Source of the DNA: Candidatus Obscuribacterales bacterium
GTDB taxonomy: Bacteria; Cyanobacteriota; Vampirovibrionia; Obscuribacterales; Obscuribacteraceae
Assembly: GCA_019745505.1 (NCBI GenBank)
Contig: JAIETE010000048.1
Span: 1-44,944 of the forward strand
Length of the DNA stretch: 44,944 bases
Reading direction: 5' to 3'
Shown here: in pieces, positions 7,654-15,001 of the stretch
Numbering within the stretch: the first letter of the stretch is position 1
Layout of the letters: each line of letters begins with the position of its first letter
The notes under the pieces: model-generated
Seen by the model: the letters and a program-made list of their open reading frames with translations, nothing else
The model's database searches: none
Told to the model about the DNA's origin: nothing
Position numbers and translations under genes: made by a program

Positions 7654-10416
7654 ATGTCTGCATTTCTCGTTTTTCTGCGCATTTGCGCCATAACTCTAGC
7701 TGTTTTGACAATAATTGCTCCAGAAGCAATTGCCCAGGCAAAATCGCCAGAGCCGCCGCCTGCTCTGGAGTCGCCAGCACAAAATTCCGATGCATCGCCT
7801 CAGCTGCGCGAAACGCCTTTGCCGCCGCCGCCGACAGACAAACCGCCGCCGCCGACTGTTGCAGCTCCTCTTTCAACGCCTTCGTCGAAACCTTCGGCGA
7901 AGACGTCCACGCCGGCGATTGTTCCTGAAATCAATGTAGAGCCGCCTGCAAAAGGACGAAGCACCATATATGGTGTGGTTAAGGATGATGCAACACGCAA
8001 GCCACTTGCCAAAGCACGAATTGTCCTGTCAGGCAAAGACGAAGAACATAAGCGCCATCATCTAGAGACCGGTCCCGATGGGACTTACGTGTTTAGGGAT
8101 ATCGAGCCTGGCAACTGGACGCTGACTTTTTCGCACAATGAGATGCTGTCGCATACAGAAGAAATTTCGATTGCGGCCGATCAGTCCAAGGGCGTCAACG
8201 TAGTTCTCGAGGATTTAGAGCCTGTCGATGTGATGCGTGTTACAGGTAAGCGCACGCTTATACACCCTGAGAAAATCGGCAGCACCACCAATATTCCGCG
8301 TCGTGTTTTGGAAGAGTATCGCTCGGGAAATGATTTGCGGCAGCTGATTGAGAGTACTCCTGGTGTGATCACGGACACGTACGGCAATATCATCACACGC
8401 GGCGAGCACAATTCAATCAACTACGAATTGGACGGGGTCGTGCTTCCGGAAGCCGCCGGAGTGCTTCAGCAGTCGCAGCCGGCGACGCCTCGTTCTCTGC
8501 AATCGATGCAGGTGGACATCGGTGGTTACGAGGCTCACGACGGTGGTGGTCCTCTAGGCGCAGTCGTGCGCATGAAGTCGAGAAATATCGAGGCCAAGCC
8601 GAAAGTCACAGTCGGTGGTCAAATCGGTGGACCGATGGCTGGCAATGTTTACTATGACACCACAGGCGCTTTCAGCGCTGATCCCCGCAGTAAGTTGCAT
8701 CGGCTGCGCTGGGAGTCGTCCGGGCAATTCATCGGCACTTCATATCGGTTGGTTCCGTACACGAAACAGTATTCTTATAACCAGGGAATGGACATCAACA
8801 CCCTGTCAAAGCTTGAATATAAGCCGAACGAGCGTGATACTTTCCGTTTGACTGCCGGTATCAACCAGAGTTTTATGCGTGTTCCCCTGCCGCAGACTTC
8901 CGCTTCGCTCGGCGTAAGACAGAAGCAAACGGACATGCAGAACTTCATTATCGCTGCTTGGCGGCGCACCGGACGGCGTTTCTATGATGAAGCAAACATC
9001 GCCCTTACCAACGCCTTCTACCGAGAGACCTTCTCTAGTCGTGGTCAGGTTTTCGATCCGCTGCCTGTGGTTAATGGTGAAGAACCTCAGATAAACAGTG
9101 TGCAGCCGACTGCCAGGCGCTTTAACTATGTTTTTTCTGCCCAGGGCAATGTGAAAAAGCTGGTGCGCACGCATCATCTCGAGTCGGGTTTTTACTCGGA
9201 AATCCGTCCGGTGCAAACCTCCTACGGGGCTGTATATAGAAACGCCAATCTGGTCGCCTCAGCCGACTCTCAGGGCGCCTTGCCGTATGGAGCCGTGATC
9301 AATCCATTTACATTTGAAGTCGGCGGCCCCAATATCACGGGTGGTATCACTAAATTCAATGGATTCCGCTATCTGCAAAGCGGTTGGGCCCAGGATACCT
9401 GGAAGCCGAAAGATGGTTTCTTGAGGCGACTTACGGTCAACGCAGGTGTGCGCGCCGACGTTTATCACGGCGTTTTTGGAAACACCCTTAAGGTCGCTCA
9501 AACGATGCTGACCGTGCCTGGAGTCGAGCCTTTTGATCTGACACCGTTCAAGCGTCAGACAGTTACCGACGCGCAGGCGAGCGGTCGCTTCGGAGCATCC
9601 TTTGTGATTACACCGAATGCGGTACTGAGAGGTTCTTATTCCAATCTCTTCACACCGCCGCCAGTGGATGTGTTTGTCACCGCACCGCTCATTGAAGATG
9701 GTCAAACCAACGGGATTTACAACGGAACTATAAGACCTTTGAGAGCCACCCGGGGAAATCTTGTCGACGTCAGTCTGGAGAATCAATTCGGTCCGCGTCT
9801 GGTGACGCGCACTAACTTGTACTATAAAAAACTGAACAATTTCGGCGATTCCGGTGTGATTCAGAATACGCCGCTCTATAACCGTCTTCAACTTTCGAAT
9901 CAAGAATCTTACGGTGTGGAGTCGAGGCTGGAGCTGAAACCTGCGCGCGATGGTTATGGTTTCAACGGTTTTGTCTCCAGCACTGTCCAGGTAGCGTACC
10001 TGCGCGGCACTGGGGCTGTCACCGGCGGCATTTATGAATTCGAAGAAGGTCCACGAGACAAGTATCCGGACCACGACCGGCGTTATTCTCTGACGGCTGC
10101 CTATGGATATCGCTCCAAGCGCGGATGGTGGGTGCTTGCGGACGTACAAACCCTATCGGGGCTGCCTAATCGTCTGGACCCGGAGATTTTCGGACCACAG
10201 CCGAAACGCACACCCCGCATTACTCTTCTCGGGTTGAGCACCGGCTACAACACGCCAAAATCAGTTCGGGTTAACCGTTTGATACCGTCCAGTTTTGATG
10301 TCCGGCTCGATAACATCCTTAATGAACGCAAGCCCACGAATTTGGGCAGCCCATTCCAGGGAACCCGCTTCCTGTTACCGTTTCGACTCCTTTGCGGGGC
10401 TTCATGGCAGGTGTAG
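7654..10416 (+). CDS. TonB-dependent outer-membrane receptor with N-terminal carboxypeptidase-regulatory-like domain
   Basis: 920 residues. The start ATG is preceded by AGGAAGGA at 9 nt, followed by a signal peptide (about 1-28, AIAQA). A Pro-rich linker spans about 30-95. Residues about 100-185 are a CarboxypepD_reg-like beta-sandwich (STIYGVVKDDATRKPLAKA...). The plug follows at about 200-310 (LRQLIESTPGV, then YELDGVVLPE), and then a long beta-barrel ending in LLCGASWQV, a normal outer-membrane barrel end. It should import a metal complex in a TonB-dependent way. The operator box at 7499 and the neighbouring Zur-like and MerC-like genes point to zinc. A different chelate (iron, cobalt) cannot be excluded. 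The upstream 150 bp holds no recognised riboswitch. Confidence 0.9.
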   Translation: MSAFLVFLRICAITLAVLTIIAPEAIAQAKSPEPPPALESPAQNSDASPQLRETPLPPPPTDKPPPPTVAAPLSTPSSKPSAKTSTPAIVPEINVEPPAKGRSTIYGVVKDDATRKPLAKARIVLSGKDEEHKRHHLETGPDGTYVFRDIEPGNWTLTFSHNEMLSHTEEISIAADQSKGVNVVLEDLEPVDVMRVTGKRTLIHPEKIGSTTNIPRRVLEEYRSGNDLRQLIESTPGVITDTYGNIITRGEHNSINYELDGVVLPEAAGVLQQSQPATPRSLQSMQVDIGGYEAHDGGGPLGAVVRMKSRNIEAKPKVTVGGQIGGPMAGNVYYDTTGAFSADPRSKLHRLRWESSGQFIGTSYRLVPYTKQYSYNQGMDINTLSKLEYKPNERDTFRLTAGINQSFMRVPLPQTSASLGVRQKQTDMQNFIIAAWRRTGRRFYDEANIALTNAFYRETFSSRGQVFDPLPVVNGEEPQINSVQPTARRFNYVFSAQGNVKKLVRTHHLESGFYSEIRPVQTSYGAVYRNANLVASADSQGALPYGAVINPFTFEVGGPNITGGITKFNGFRYLQSGWAQDTWKPKDGFLRRLTVNAGVRADVYHGVFGNTLKVAQTMLTVPGVEPFDLTPFKRQTVTDAQASGRFGASFVITPNAVLRGSYSNLFTPPPVDVFVTAPLIEDGQTNGIYNGTIRPLRATRGNLVDVSLENQFGPRLVTRTNLYYKKLNNFGDSGVIQNTPLYNRLQLSNQESYGVESRLELKPARDGYGFNGFVSSTVQVAYLRGTGAVTGGIYEFEEGPRDKYPDHDRRYSLTAAYGYRSKRGWWVLADVQTLSGLPNRLDPEIFGPQPKRTPRITLLGLSTGYNTPKSVRVNRLIPSSFDVRLDNILNERKPTNLGSPFQGTRFLLPFRLLCGASWQV

Positions 10417-10444
10417 AAACCTGATGATAAGATAGAAATACAAA

Positions 10445-10459
10445 TGGATATCGTTTTCA
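10445..10459. promoter_or_regulatory. Fur/Zur-type operator box 3
   Basis: TGGATATCGTTTTCA (reverse complement TGAAAACGATATCCA) lies between the receptor stop and the MerC-domain gene. It matches box 2 at 14 of 15 positions when read on the minus strand. Confidence 0.65.
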
Positions 10460-10562
10460 CGTGGCAAAATGCAGTAGGAACAGGTGTTTCGAGCAAAGGT
10501 GACCCGCGATTACTGACCCTGCACAGCGCGATAAGACGGCCCTGGACGGCAAAGAACTGGTT

Positions 10563-11183
10563 GTGGAAATTCACTCCAGTGGAGACTGCTGTGGCGGGCA
10601 TTCGCGCGAACAGACGGTGGAAACAGTGAACCAAACGAAGTCCTCCGGATGCTGCGGAGAAAAGGGTCACAAACATAGCCACGGTCATTCACATGAGCGT
10701 AAGGTTCCAGCCGGTGCGACGGGCGCGTTCTCGGTCGTGCTTGGCGACGAGGTTCTCGTCAGCGCCGAAGAGAGCAAAGCTCACCAGGAGCACCACAAGA
10801 AAGTTCAGACGACGCTTCTTCTGGACAATCTGGGCATATTCGCGTCGACGCTTTGCCTGATTCATTGTATGGCAATGCCGTTCATCATTGCTTTCTTGCC
10901 GTTTCTCGGCTTGCAATTTCTTGAAGGCGAGCTGGCGCATCGAGTCATAGCCCTATTCGTATTCGCTTTTGCCATTTTTGCTATCGGTCCCGGTTATATG
11001 CAGCACCGTCGCAAGCAAGTGCTATTCGCCACGATTTTCGGACTGCTCCTGGTCGCAGCGGCCCTTTTGGTAGCCGGCCCGATTTTCGGCGAGCAGTACG
11101 AACTGCCCTTTATCACGACTGGAAACCTGATTTTGGTGATCACGCATTTGCGAAACAGGAAGTTGTGCCAATGTGCTCACTAG
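10563..11183 (+). CDS. MerC-domain membrane protein with Cys/His-rich N-terminal tail
   Basis: Up to 206 residues from a GTG at 10563; a GTG at 10626 is an alternative, and neither has a clear ribosome site. The first about 45 residues hold two CCG motifs (GDCCGGH, SGCCGEKGH) and the run HKHSHGHSH, clear soft-metal ligands. The C-terminal part has four hydrophobic helices. The first contains the paired Cys of MerC proteins (FASTLCLIHCMAMPF). MerC proteins carry metal ions across the inner membrane. With the operator box 103 bp upstream and the Zur-like and receptor genes, inner-membrane zinc uptake is the best guess. Mercury transport is the older family name and is not supported by any mer neighbours. 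Confidence 0.8.
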   Translation: MEIHSSGDCCGGHSREQTVETVNQTKSSGCCGEKGHKHSHGHSHERKVPAGATGAFSVVLGDEVLVSAEESKAHQEHHKKVQTTLLLDNLGIFASTLCLIHCMAMPFIIAFLPFLGLQFLEGELAHRVIALFVFAFAIFAIGPGYMQHRRKQVLFATIFGLLLVAAALLVAGPIFGEQYELPFITTGNLILVITHLRNRKLCQCAH

Positions 11184-11208
11184 AATATTTGCTGACAAAT
11201 AGCCACAG

Positions 11209-11233
11209 CCGACCTGTCTCAGTCGGTCTTTAT
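11209..11233 (+). terminator. Weak terminator after merC-like gene
   Basis: Short stem CCGAC / GTCGG with an 8-nt loop followed by TCTTTATAT, 25 bp after the stop. Only five base pairs, so tentative. Confidence 0.35.
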
Positions 11234-11379
11234 ATAAGCATCCCGTTGTTGCTTCGCAGCCTGGCGATCCGCTATTTCGGATAGCTTTTAGCGCCTTTAG
11301 AGTCCAACCGATATGCTGAATTGCTGGTGGTAGCGCTGCGTCTTGCGCAATTGGCATCACATTTGGTGGCGGACTAATT

Positions 11380-12516
11380 CTACTCGGTATCCTTTTTAAG
11401 AGCGAGTTTTTTCTTCGTGCTCTGCAGTCTGCTGATTCCGTCGCGATCGGTCATTATGAGAAGTTTGTCGCCGACCGAGAGAACTTTGGAAGGTGGCGGA
11501 TTCCAGTCCAGCTCTCCGCCGGCCTTCTCGTGCATGAGCACGGTCACTTCATTCTTATAACGAACGTCATCAATGGTTTCTCCGACCAGAGAACTGTTGG
11601 CCTCTACCGTCAGCTGGTAAGCGTTGATGGTCAGTCCGCCGAACTCGAAGGAGTCAATAATGTTTTCGCTGATAGCTGCTTGCGCGAAGAGTCTGCCTGA
11701 ACGTGCAGAGGAGCTGTAAACGCCGTGGATTCCCAGGCTTTTCTGCACTTTCTTGGCCAGCTTCTGGTCGAACATTCGAATAATGATCTTGATGTCGGGA
11801 TTGTATTCGCGTGCTGTCAGGGCTGTTTCCAGGTTGACCATATCGTCATTGGTGACGCAAATGACCGCTTTAGCCTTTGACAGATTGGCGTTTTCCAGCA
11901 AGCGAGTATCGCGAGCGTCGCCGAATAATACGGGGATGTCACTGCCCGCTACTTCATGGGCGAAGCGAGAGTCTTTGTTTGCTTCGATTACCACCATCAT
12001 TTCGTCGAATTGTTTCAAATGCTGGACAACGCGTACCCCTACGTTGCCTAGCCCGCAAATGACTACGTGATTTTCGAAATTAGCAGCGAGCATTTTTTGC
12101 CACTCCGTTGAATATCGTTTTCTTTGTATCAAGATGTTGCCTAGGTGGACGACACCTTCGGCAATTACAAGCAGACCGAGCAAAGGCAGGAAGAAGAACA
12201 GCGGAGCGACCCGCCAGTCGTCCGAATAGTTGAGTGGTGTTTCGAAAAACATCATCAACCATGTGCAATACGCCGTTTGCAGCCACGACATACTGTGGTG
12301 CGGGAGATCTTCTTTCGGGTAATAGAGGAAAAGCAGTGTATTGGAGATCGCGAATGTGATCACCAGAAGATAAAAGAACCCATGAAATTCATTCCAAAGA
12401 ACTCGCAAAAAAAGCACGAAGCGTTTCGCCTTCTTTTTTAGCTCGGAAGATGAAACCGTTGGCACAGACACCGTCGATACTGAGTATTGGGAACTTCTGG
12501 GTTTCCTGACCGTCAC
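11380..12516 (-). CDS. TrkA-N/RCK protein with channel-like membrane part lacking a GYG filter
   Basis: 378 residues from a GTG start. Two hydrophobic segments (about 44-66 and 105-125) flank a loop where a K+ channel pore would be. The loop reads WLQTAYCTWLMMFFETPLNYSDDW and has no TVGYG filter. A TrkA-N Rossmann domain follows (VVICGLGNVGVRVVQHL, GxGxxG, then VIEANKDS and FGDARD), and a TrkA-C domain at about 290-370. In KtrB/KtrA- or MthK-like proteins, this cytoplasmic ring binds nucleotide or Ca2+ and gates K+ flow. Here the pore signature is gone, so it may pass another ion or act as a sensor. It is divergent to the phosphatase gene. Confidence 0.75.
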   Translation of the reverse strand: MTVRKPRSSQYSVSTVSVPTVSSSELKKKAKRFVLFLRVLWNEFHGFFYLLVITFAISNTLLFLYYPKEDLPHHSMSWLQTAYCTWLMMFFETPLNYSDDWRVAPLFFFLPLLGLLVIAEGVVHLGNILIQRKRYSTEWQKMLAANFENHVVICGLGNVGVRVVQHLKQFDEMMVVIEANKDSRFAHEVAGSDIPVLFGDARDTRLLENANLSKAKAVICVTNDDMVNLETALTAREYNPDIKIIIRMFDQKLAKKVQKSLGIHGVYSSSARSGRLFAQAAISENIIDSFEFGGLTINAYQLTVEANSSLVGETIDDVRYKNEVTVLMHEKAGGELDWNPPPSKVLSVGDKLLIMTDRDGISRLQSTKKKLALKKDTE

Positions 12517-12539
12517 ACTTTGCAGTAAGTATAGCGGAC

Positions 12540-12613
12540 GCCCATTTTAAATTAGCCCATTTTAATAGTCTGTCCGAACCATCGTACAGGTTTGAAACTT
12601 TACACATGTAAAG
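12540..12613. promoter_or_regulatory. Divergent control region with direct and inverted repeats
   Basis: Two copies of GCCCATTTTAA lie 15 bp apart (12540-12550 and 12555-12565), and an inverted repeat CTTTACA-CA-TGTAAAG lies at 12598-12613. They sit between the divergent TrkA-N and phosphatase genes. Operator-like in layout; no regulator is identified. Confidence 0.4.
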
Positions 12614-12657
12614 TAGTTGGCGTGTTATCATTCTCGGGCTGTTAACTGGTGCAAAAC

Positions 12658-13350
12658 ATGCAAGCCACTTCTGCCAGTTCGTCGCTCAGATTTAAGTCCT
12701 TCGCTCTGGCGATTGTCTTGTCTTCGTTGAGCGCACCACAGGTGGTGCAGGCTGCCGATGCTACGGTTGTTGCAGCAAAATCGGCATCGTCAATTGGCAC
12801 AACTGCCGCTGAAGCCGTACCGGCAATACACGTGATGAATTTCGAGCGAGTCTCGCCGACTCTGATGCGCGGCGGAGCCCCTTCCTTTCAAGCGCTGAAA
12901 GAGCTCAAGGCCGCCGGGGTCAAGACCATTGTCAATTTGAGAGGTGTCGGCGGCGCGTCGAAGAAGGAAGAGCGCGCGGCTAAAGAGATCGGACTGGATT
13001 ATTACAATATTCCGATGGGCTATTCCGATCCTAATCTCGCCAAAGTCTCCAGTGTTCTAGATATCATGCGTGACCCGGCCAAGCAGCCCGTCTATCTTCA
13101 TTGCATGCAAGGCGCTGACAGAACAGGCATGATGGTCGGCATCCATCGAATTCTTGCCGATGGCTGGCAATTCGATAAAGCTTATTCAGAGATGCGCAGT
13201 CACCATTTCAAGCCGTTTCTCATTCCCATGAGGCGAACGGTTCAGGCTTTCGCCAACGGCAGATACACGTATGTAGAACGTCAGGGCGTGAGTATAGCCG
13301 GCGTTTCCGCCAAGCCCAACGCCAAGATTGCCGCGGAGAAGCCTCTTTAG
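12658..13350 (+). CDS. Exported HCX5R (dual-specificity/tyrosine-type) phosphatase
   Basis: About 230 residues from the ATG at 12658; a GTG at 12649 is possible, and neither has a strong ribosome site. A signal peptide is clear (hydrophobic core FALAIVLSSLSA, cleavage near VVQAA). The core holds the P-loop HCMQGADRTG, with the nucleophile Cys at about 149 and Arg six residues on. The upstream Asp-bearing loop (IPMGYSDPN) could provide the general acid. This matches the DSP/PTP-like superfamily that includes secreted phosphatases acting on proteins, phosphoinositides or inositol phosphates. The substrate cannot be told from sequence. It lies divergent to the TrkA-N gene and convergent with a small hypothetical gene. 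Confidence 0.85.
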   Translation: MQATSASSSLRFKSFALAIVLSSLSAPQVVQAADATVVAAKSASSIGTTAAEAVPAIHVMNFERVSPTLMRGGAPSFQALKELKAAGVKTIVNLRGVGGASKKEERAAKEIGLDYYNIPMGYSDPNLAKVSSVLDIMRDPAKQPVYLHCMQGADRTGMMVGIHRILADGWQFDKAYSEMRSHHFKPFLIPMRRTVQAFANGRYTYVERQGVSIAGVSAKPNAKIAAEKPL

Positions 13351-13405
13351 CCGGCGTTTAGTGCGCCTGGCGTTTTCTGAGTGAAGATCGCACGAGAAGT
13401 GGGAG

Positions 13406-13777
13406 CTACAGCGTGCCGTTTCCGCCGCGTCCTTTCACGTCATTCCACAAGGCTTGTTCGTCATAAGTATCGGCATTGGACACTTCACTGGGCCCGAACT
13501 CGCGAATGACCGAATTGCGCCTGTTCTGCTCCAAGGACATCATGCCGGGGTCGAGGTCGTATAACCTGTATAGCGGGTCGAGAGATGTATGCATCTGCGC
13601 CAAAATACTTTCCACCTCCGTGCCAATCAGCTGAAAAGCTGCTTTAGCTTGCGGAGTGCTTGCATGTGTATCTATATCGTCTGCCAGGCGAACTAAACGG
13701 TCGGTTTCCTTGACCAACTTCGTAAGCAGCTGCAGAACAGAAATATCTGTTGTGCGGTTATCTTCGATCATCGGCAC
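13406..13777 (-). CDS. Small hypothetical protein
   Basis: 123 residues, starting at GTG 13777 or the ATG two codons later; both lie behind the purine-rich AGGAGAAGAGGAA. The N-terminal two thirds look like a long amphipathic helix pair (residues about 10-70). The tail is Asn- and Gly-rich. No signal peptide or membrane segment is seen. The family is not recognised. It stands alone between the phosphatase gene and the ABC ATPase gene. The 197 bp upstream hold no visible gene. Confidence 0.6.
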   Translation of the reverse strand: MPMIEDNRTTDISVLQLLTKLVKETDRLVRLADDIDTHASTPQAKAAFQLIGTEVESILAQMHTSLDPLYRLYDLDPGMMSLEQNRRNSVIREFGPSEVSNADTYDEQALWNDVKGRGGNGTL

Positions 13778-13974
13778 TTCCTCTTCTCCTATTAAATCAC
13801 CTGCGGACGAAGGGCAACAGCACTTAATTCAAGCACTGAGAACTTCTTTGTACATTTGACCGGTGCATTCAATTCTGCGATCATAGCCGCCAGTAGGGCA
13901 TTCAAGCCGTGACAGGCGGCGTTTGTGCGCCACACTTTAATTGAGATTGCCCAAGAATTTTTCATGAATAACGG

Positions 13975-15000
13975 ATGATTGAGTCCAGCCATACCGCGGT
14001 AAATACACCTCTCCTTGAAATCCAGGGTTTGAAGACCGTCTTTCCTACTGAAAATGGGTTGGCGGTAGCTGTCGATGACCTTGGTTTTTCAGTGCAAAAA
14101 GGTTCTGTGCTTGGCATCGTGGGAGAGTCGGGCTGCGGCAAATCCATTACCTCACTTTCCGTGCTGCGGCTGGTGCCGCCGCCGGGGCGCACGGTGTCGG
14201 GCAAAATTCTCTTTGAAGGACGCGACCTCTTGACCTTGTCGGAGGCGCAGATGCGCTCCGTGCGCGGCAATCAGATTGCACTTATTCCACAAGATCCGAT
14301 GACATCGCTCAATCCTGTCTACACGGTGGGCGATCAGATTATGGAAGCAATCGAATTGCATCAAAAGGTCGGCAAGAAGGAAGCCAGGCAAAGAGCAATC
14401 GAAGTTCTCGATCAGGTTCGCATACCGCAAGCGGCTACGCGCATTGACGATTACCCCCACCAATTTTCGGGTGGCATGCGTCAACGTGTGATGATTGCCA
14501 TGGCTCTTTCTTGCAATCCGAAATTGTTGATAGCCGATGAACCGACGACTGCTCTCGATGTCACCGTTCAGGCGCAGATATTGGAATTGCTGCGGACAAT
14601 CCAGCGGGAGCACGGCATGTCGATTCTTCTCATCACGCACGATCTTGGCGTGGTTGCTGAGATGTGCGACAACGTGGCTGTCATGTATGCCGGGTCGGTT
14701 GTGGAAATGGCTGAGGTGAATGAGCTTTTCAAAAATCCTCTTCATCCGTACACAATCGGACTGATGAATTCTCTGCCTCGTCCAGGCAATCAACGCCTGA
14801 CACCAATACAGGGCCAGCCTCCCAGCCTGGTCGATCTGCCCAAGGGCTGCCGATTCGCCGATCGCTGCCTGCTGGTAGAGCCGAAAAGTCGCGAAGCGGT
14901 GCCGCCGCTCGAAGAGAAAGCGCCGGGCCATGTGGTCCGCTGCGCCGTTGTTACCGGTCCCACTACTGATATTCGATTAGTTCCACAAGAGGTGCATTGA
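13975..15000 (+). CDS. Opp/Dpp-type ABC transporter ATPase
   Basis: 341 residues with a full ATPase set: Walker A GESGCGKS (about 50-57), Q-loop in LIPQDPMTSLNP, signature FSGGMRQR, Walker B LLIADEPTTALD and the switch His in ITHDLG. The C-terminal extension (GCRFADRC...VRC) is the oligopeptide/dipeptide importer tail. Of the usual Cys positions at least one is missing, so an iron-sulfur site is doubtful. It would energise peptide or nickel import at the inner membrane. No permease, binding protein or second ATPase lies nearby, so partners must be elsewhere. It ends 1 bp before the NAD(P)HX repair gene, an operon by spacing. Confidence 0.9.
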   Translation: MIESSHTAVNTPLLEIQGLKTVFPTENGLAVAVDDLGFSVQKGSVLGIVGESGCGKSITSLSVLRLVPPPGRTVSGKILFEGRDLLTLSEAQMRSVRGNQIALIPQDPMTSLNPVYTVGDQIMEAIELHQKVGKKEARQRAIEVLDQVRIPQAATRIDDYPHQFSGGMRQRVMIAMALSCNPKLLIADEPTTALDVTVQAQILELLRTIQREHGMSILLITHDLGVVAEMCDNVAVMYAGSVVEMAEVNELFKNPLHPYTIGLMNSLPRPGNQRLTPIQGQPPSLVDLPKGCRFADRCLLVEPKSREAVPPLEEKAPGHVVRCAVVTGPTTDIRLVPQEVH

Positions 15001-15001
15001 G

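Noticed and set aside
9259-10149. Long open frame (296 codons) on the minus strand
   Set aside because: Lies wholly inside the TonB-dependent receptor gene, has no domain or ribosome site, and mirrors the codon bias of the real frame.
10370-10440. Possible frameshift at the end of the TonB-dependent receptor
   Set aside because: Another frame reads STPLRGFMAGV, but the annotated end LLCGASWQV alternates like a proper barrel strand, so no frameshift is needed.
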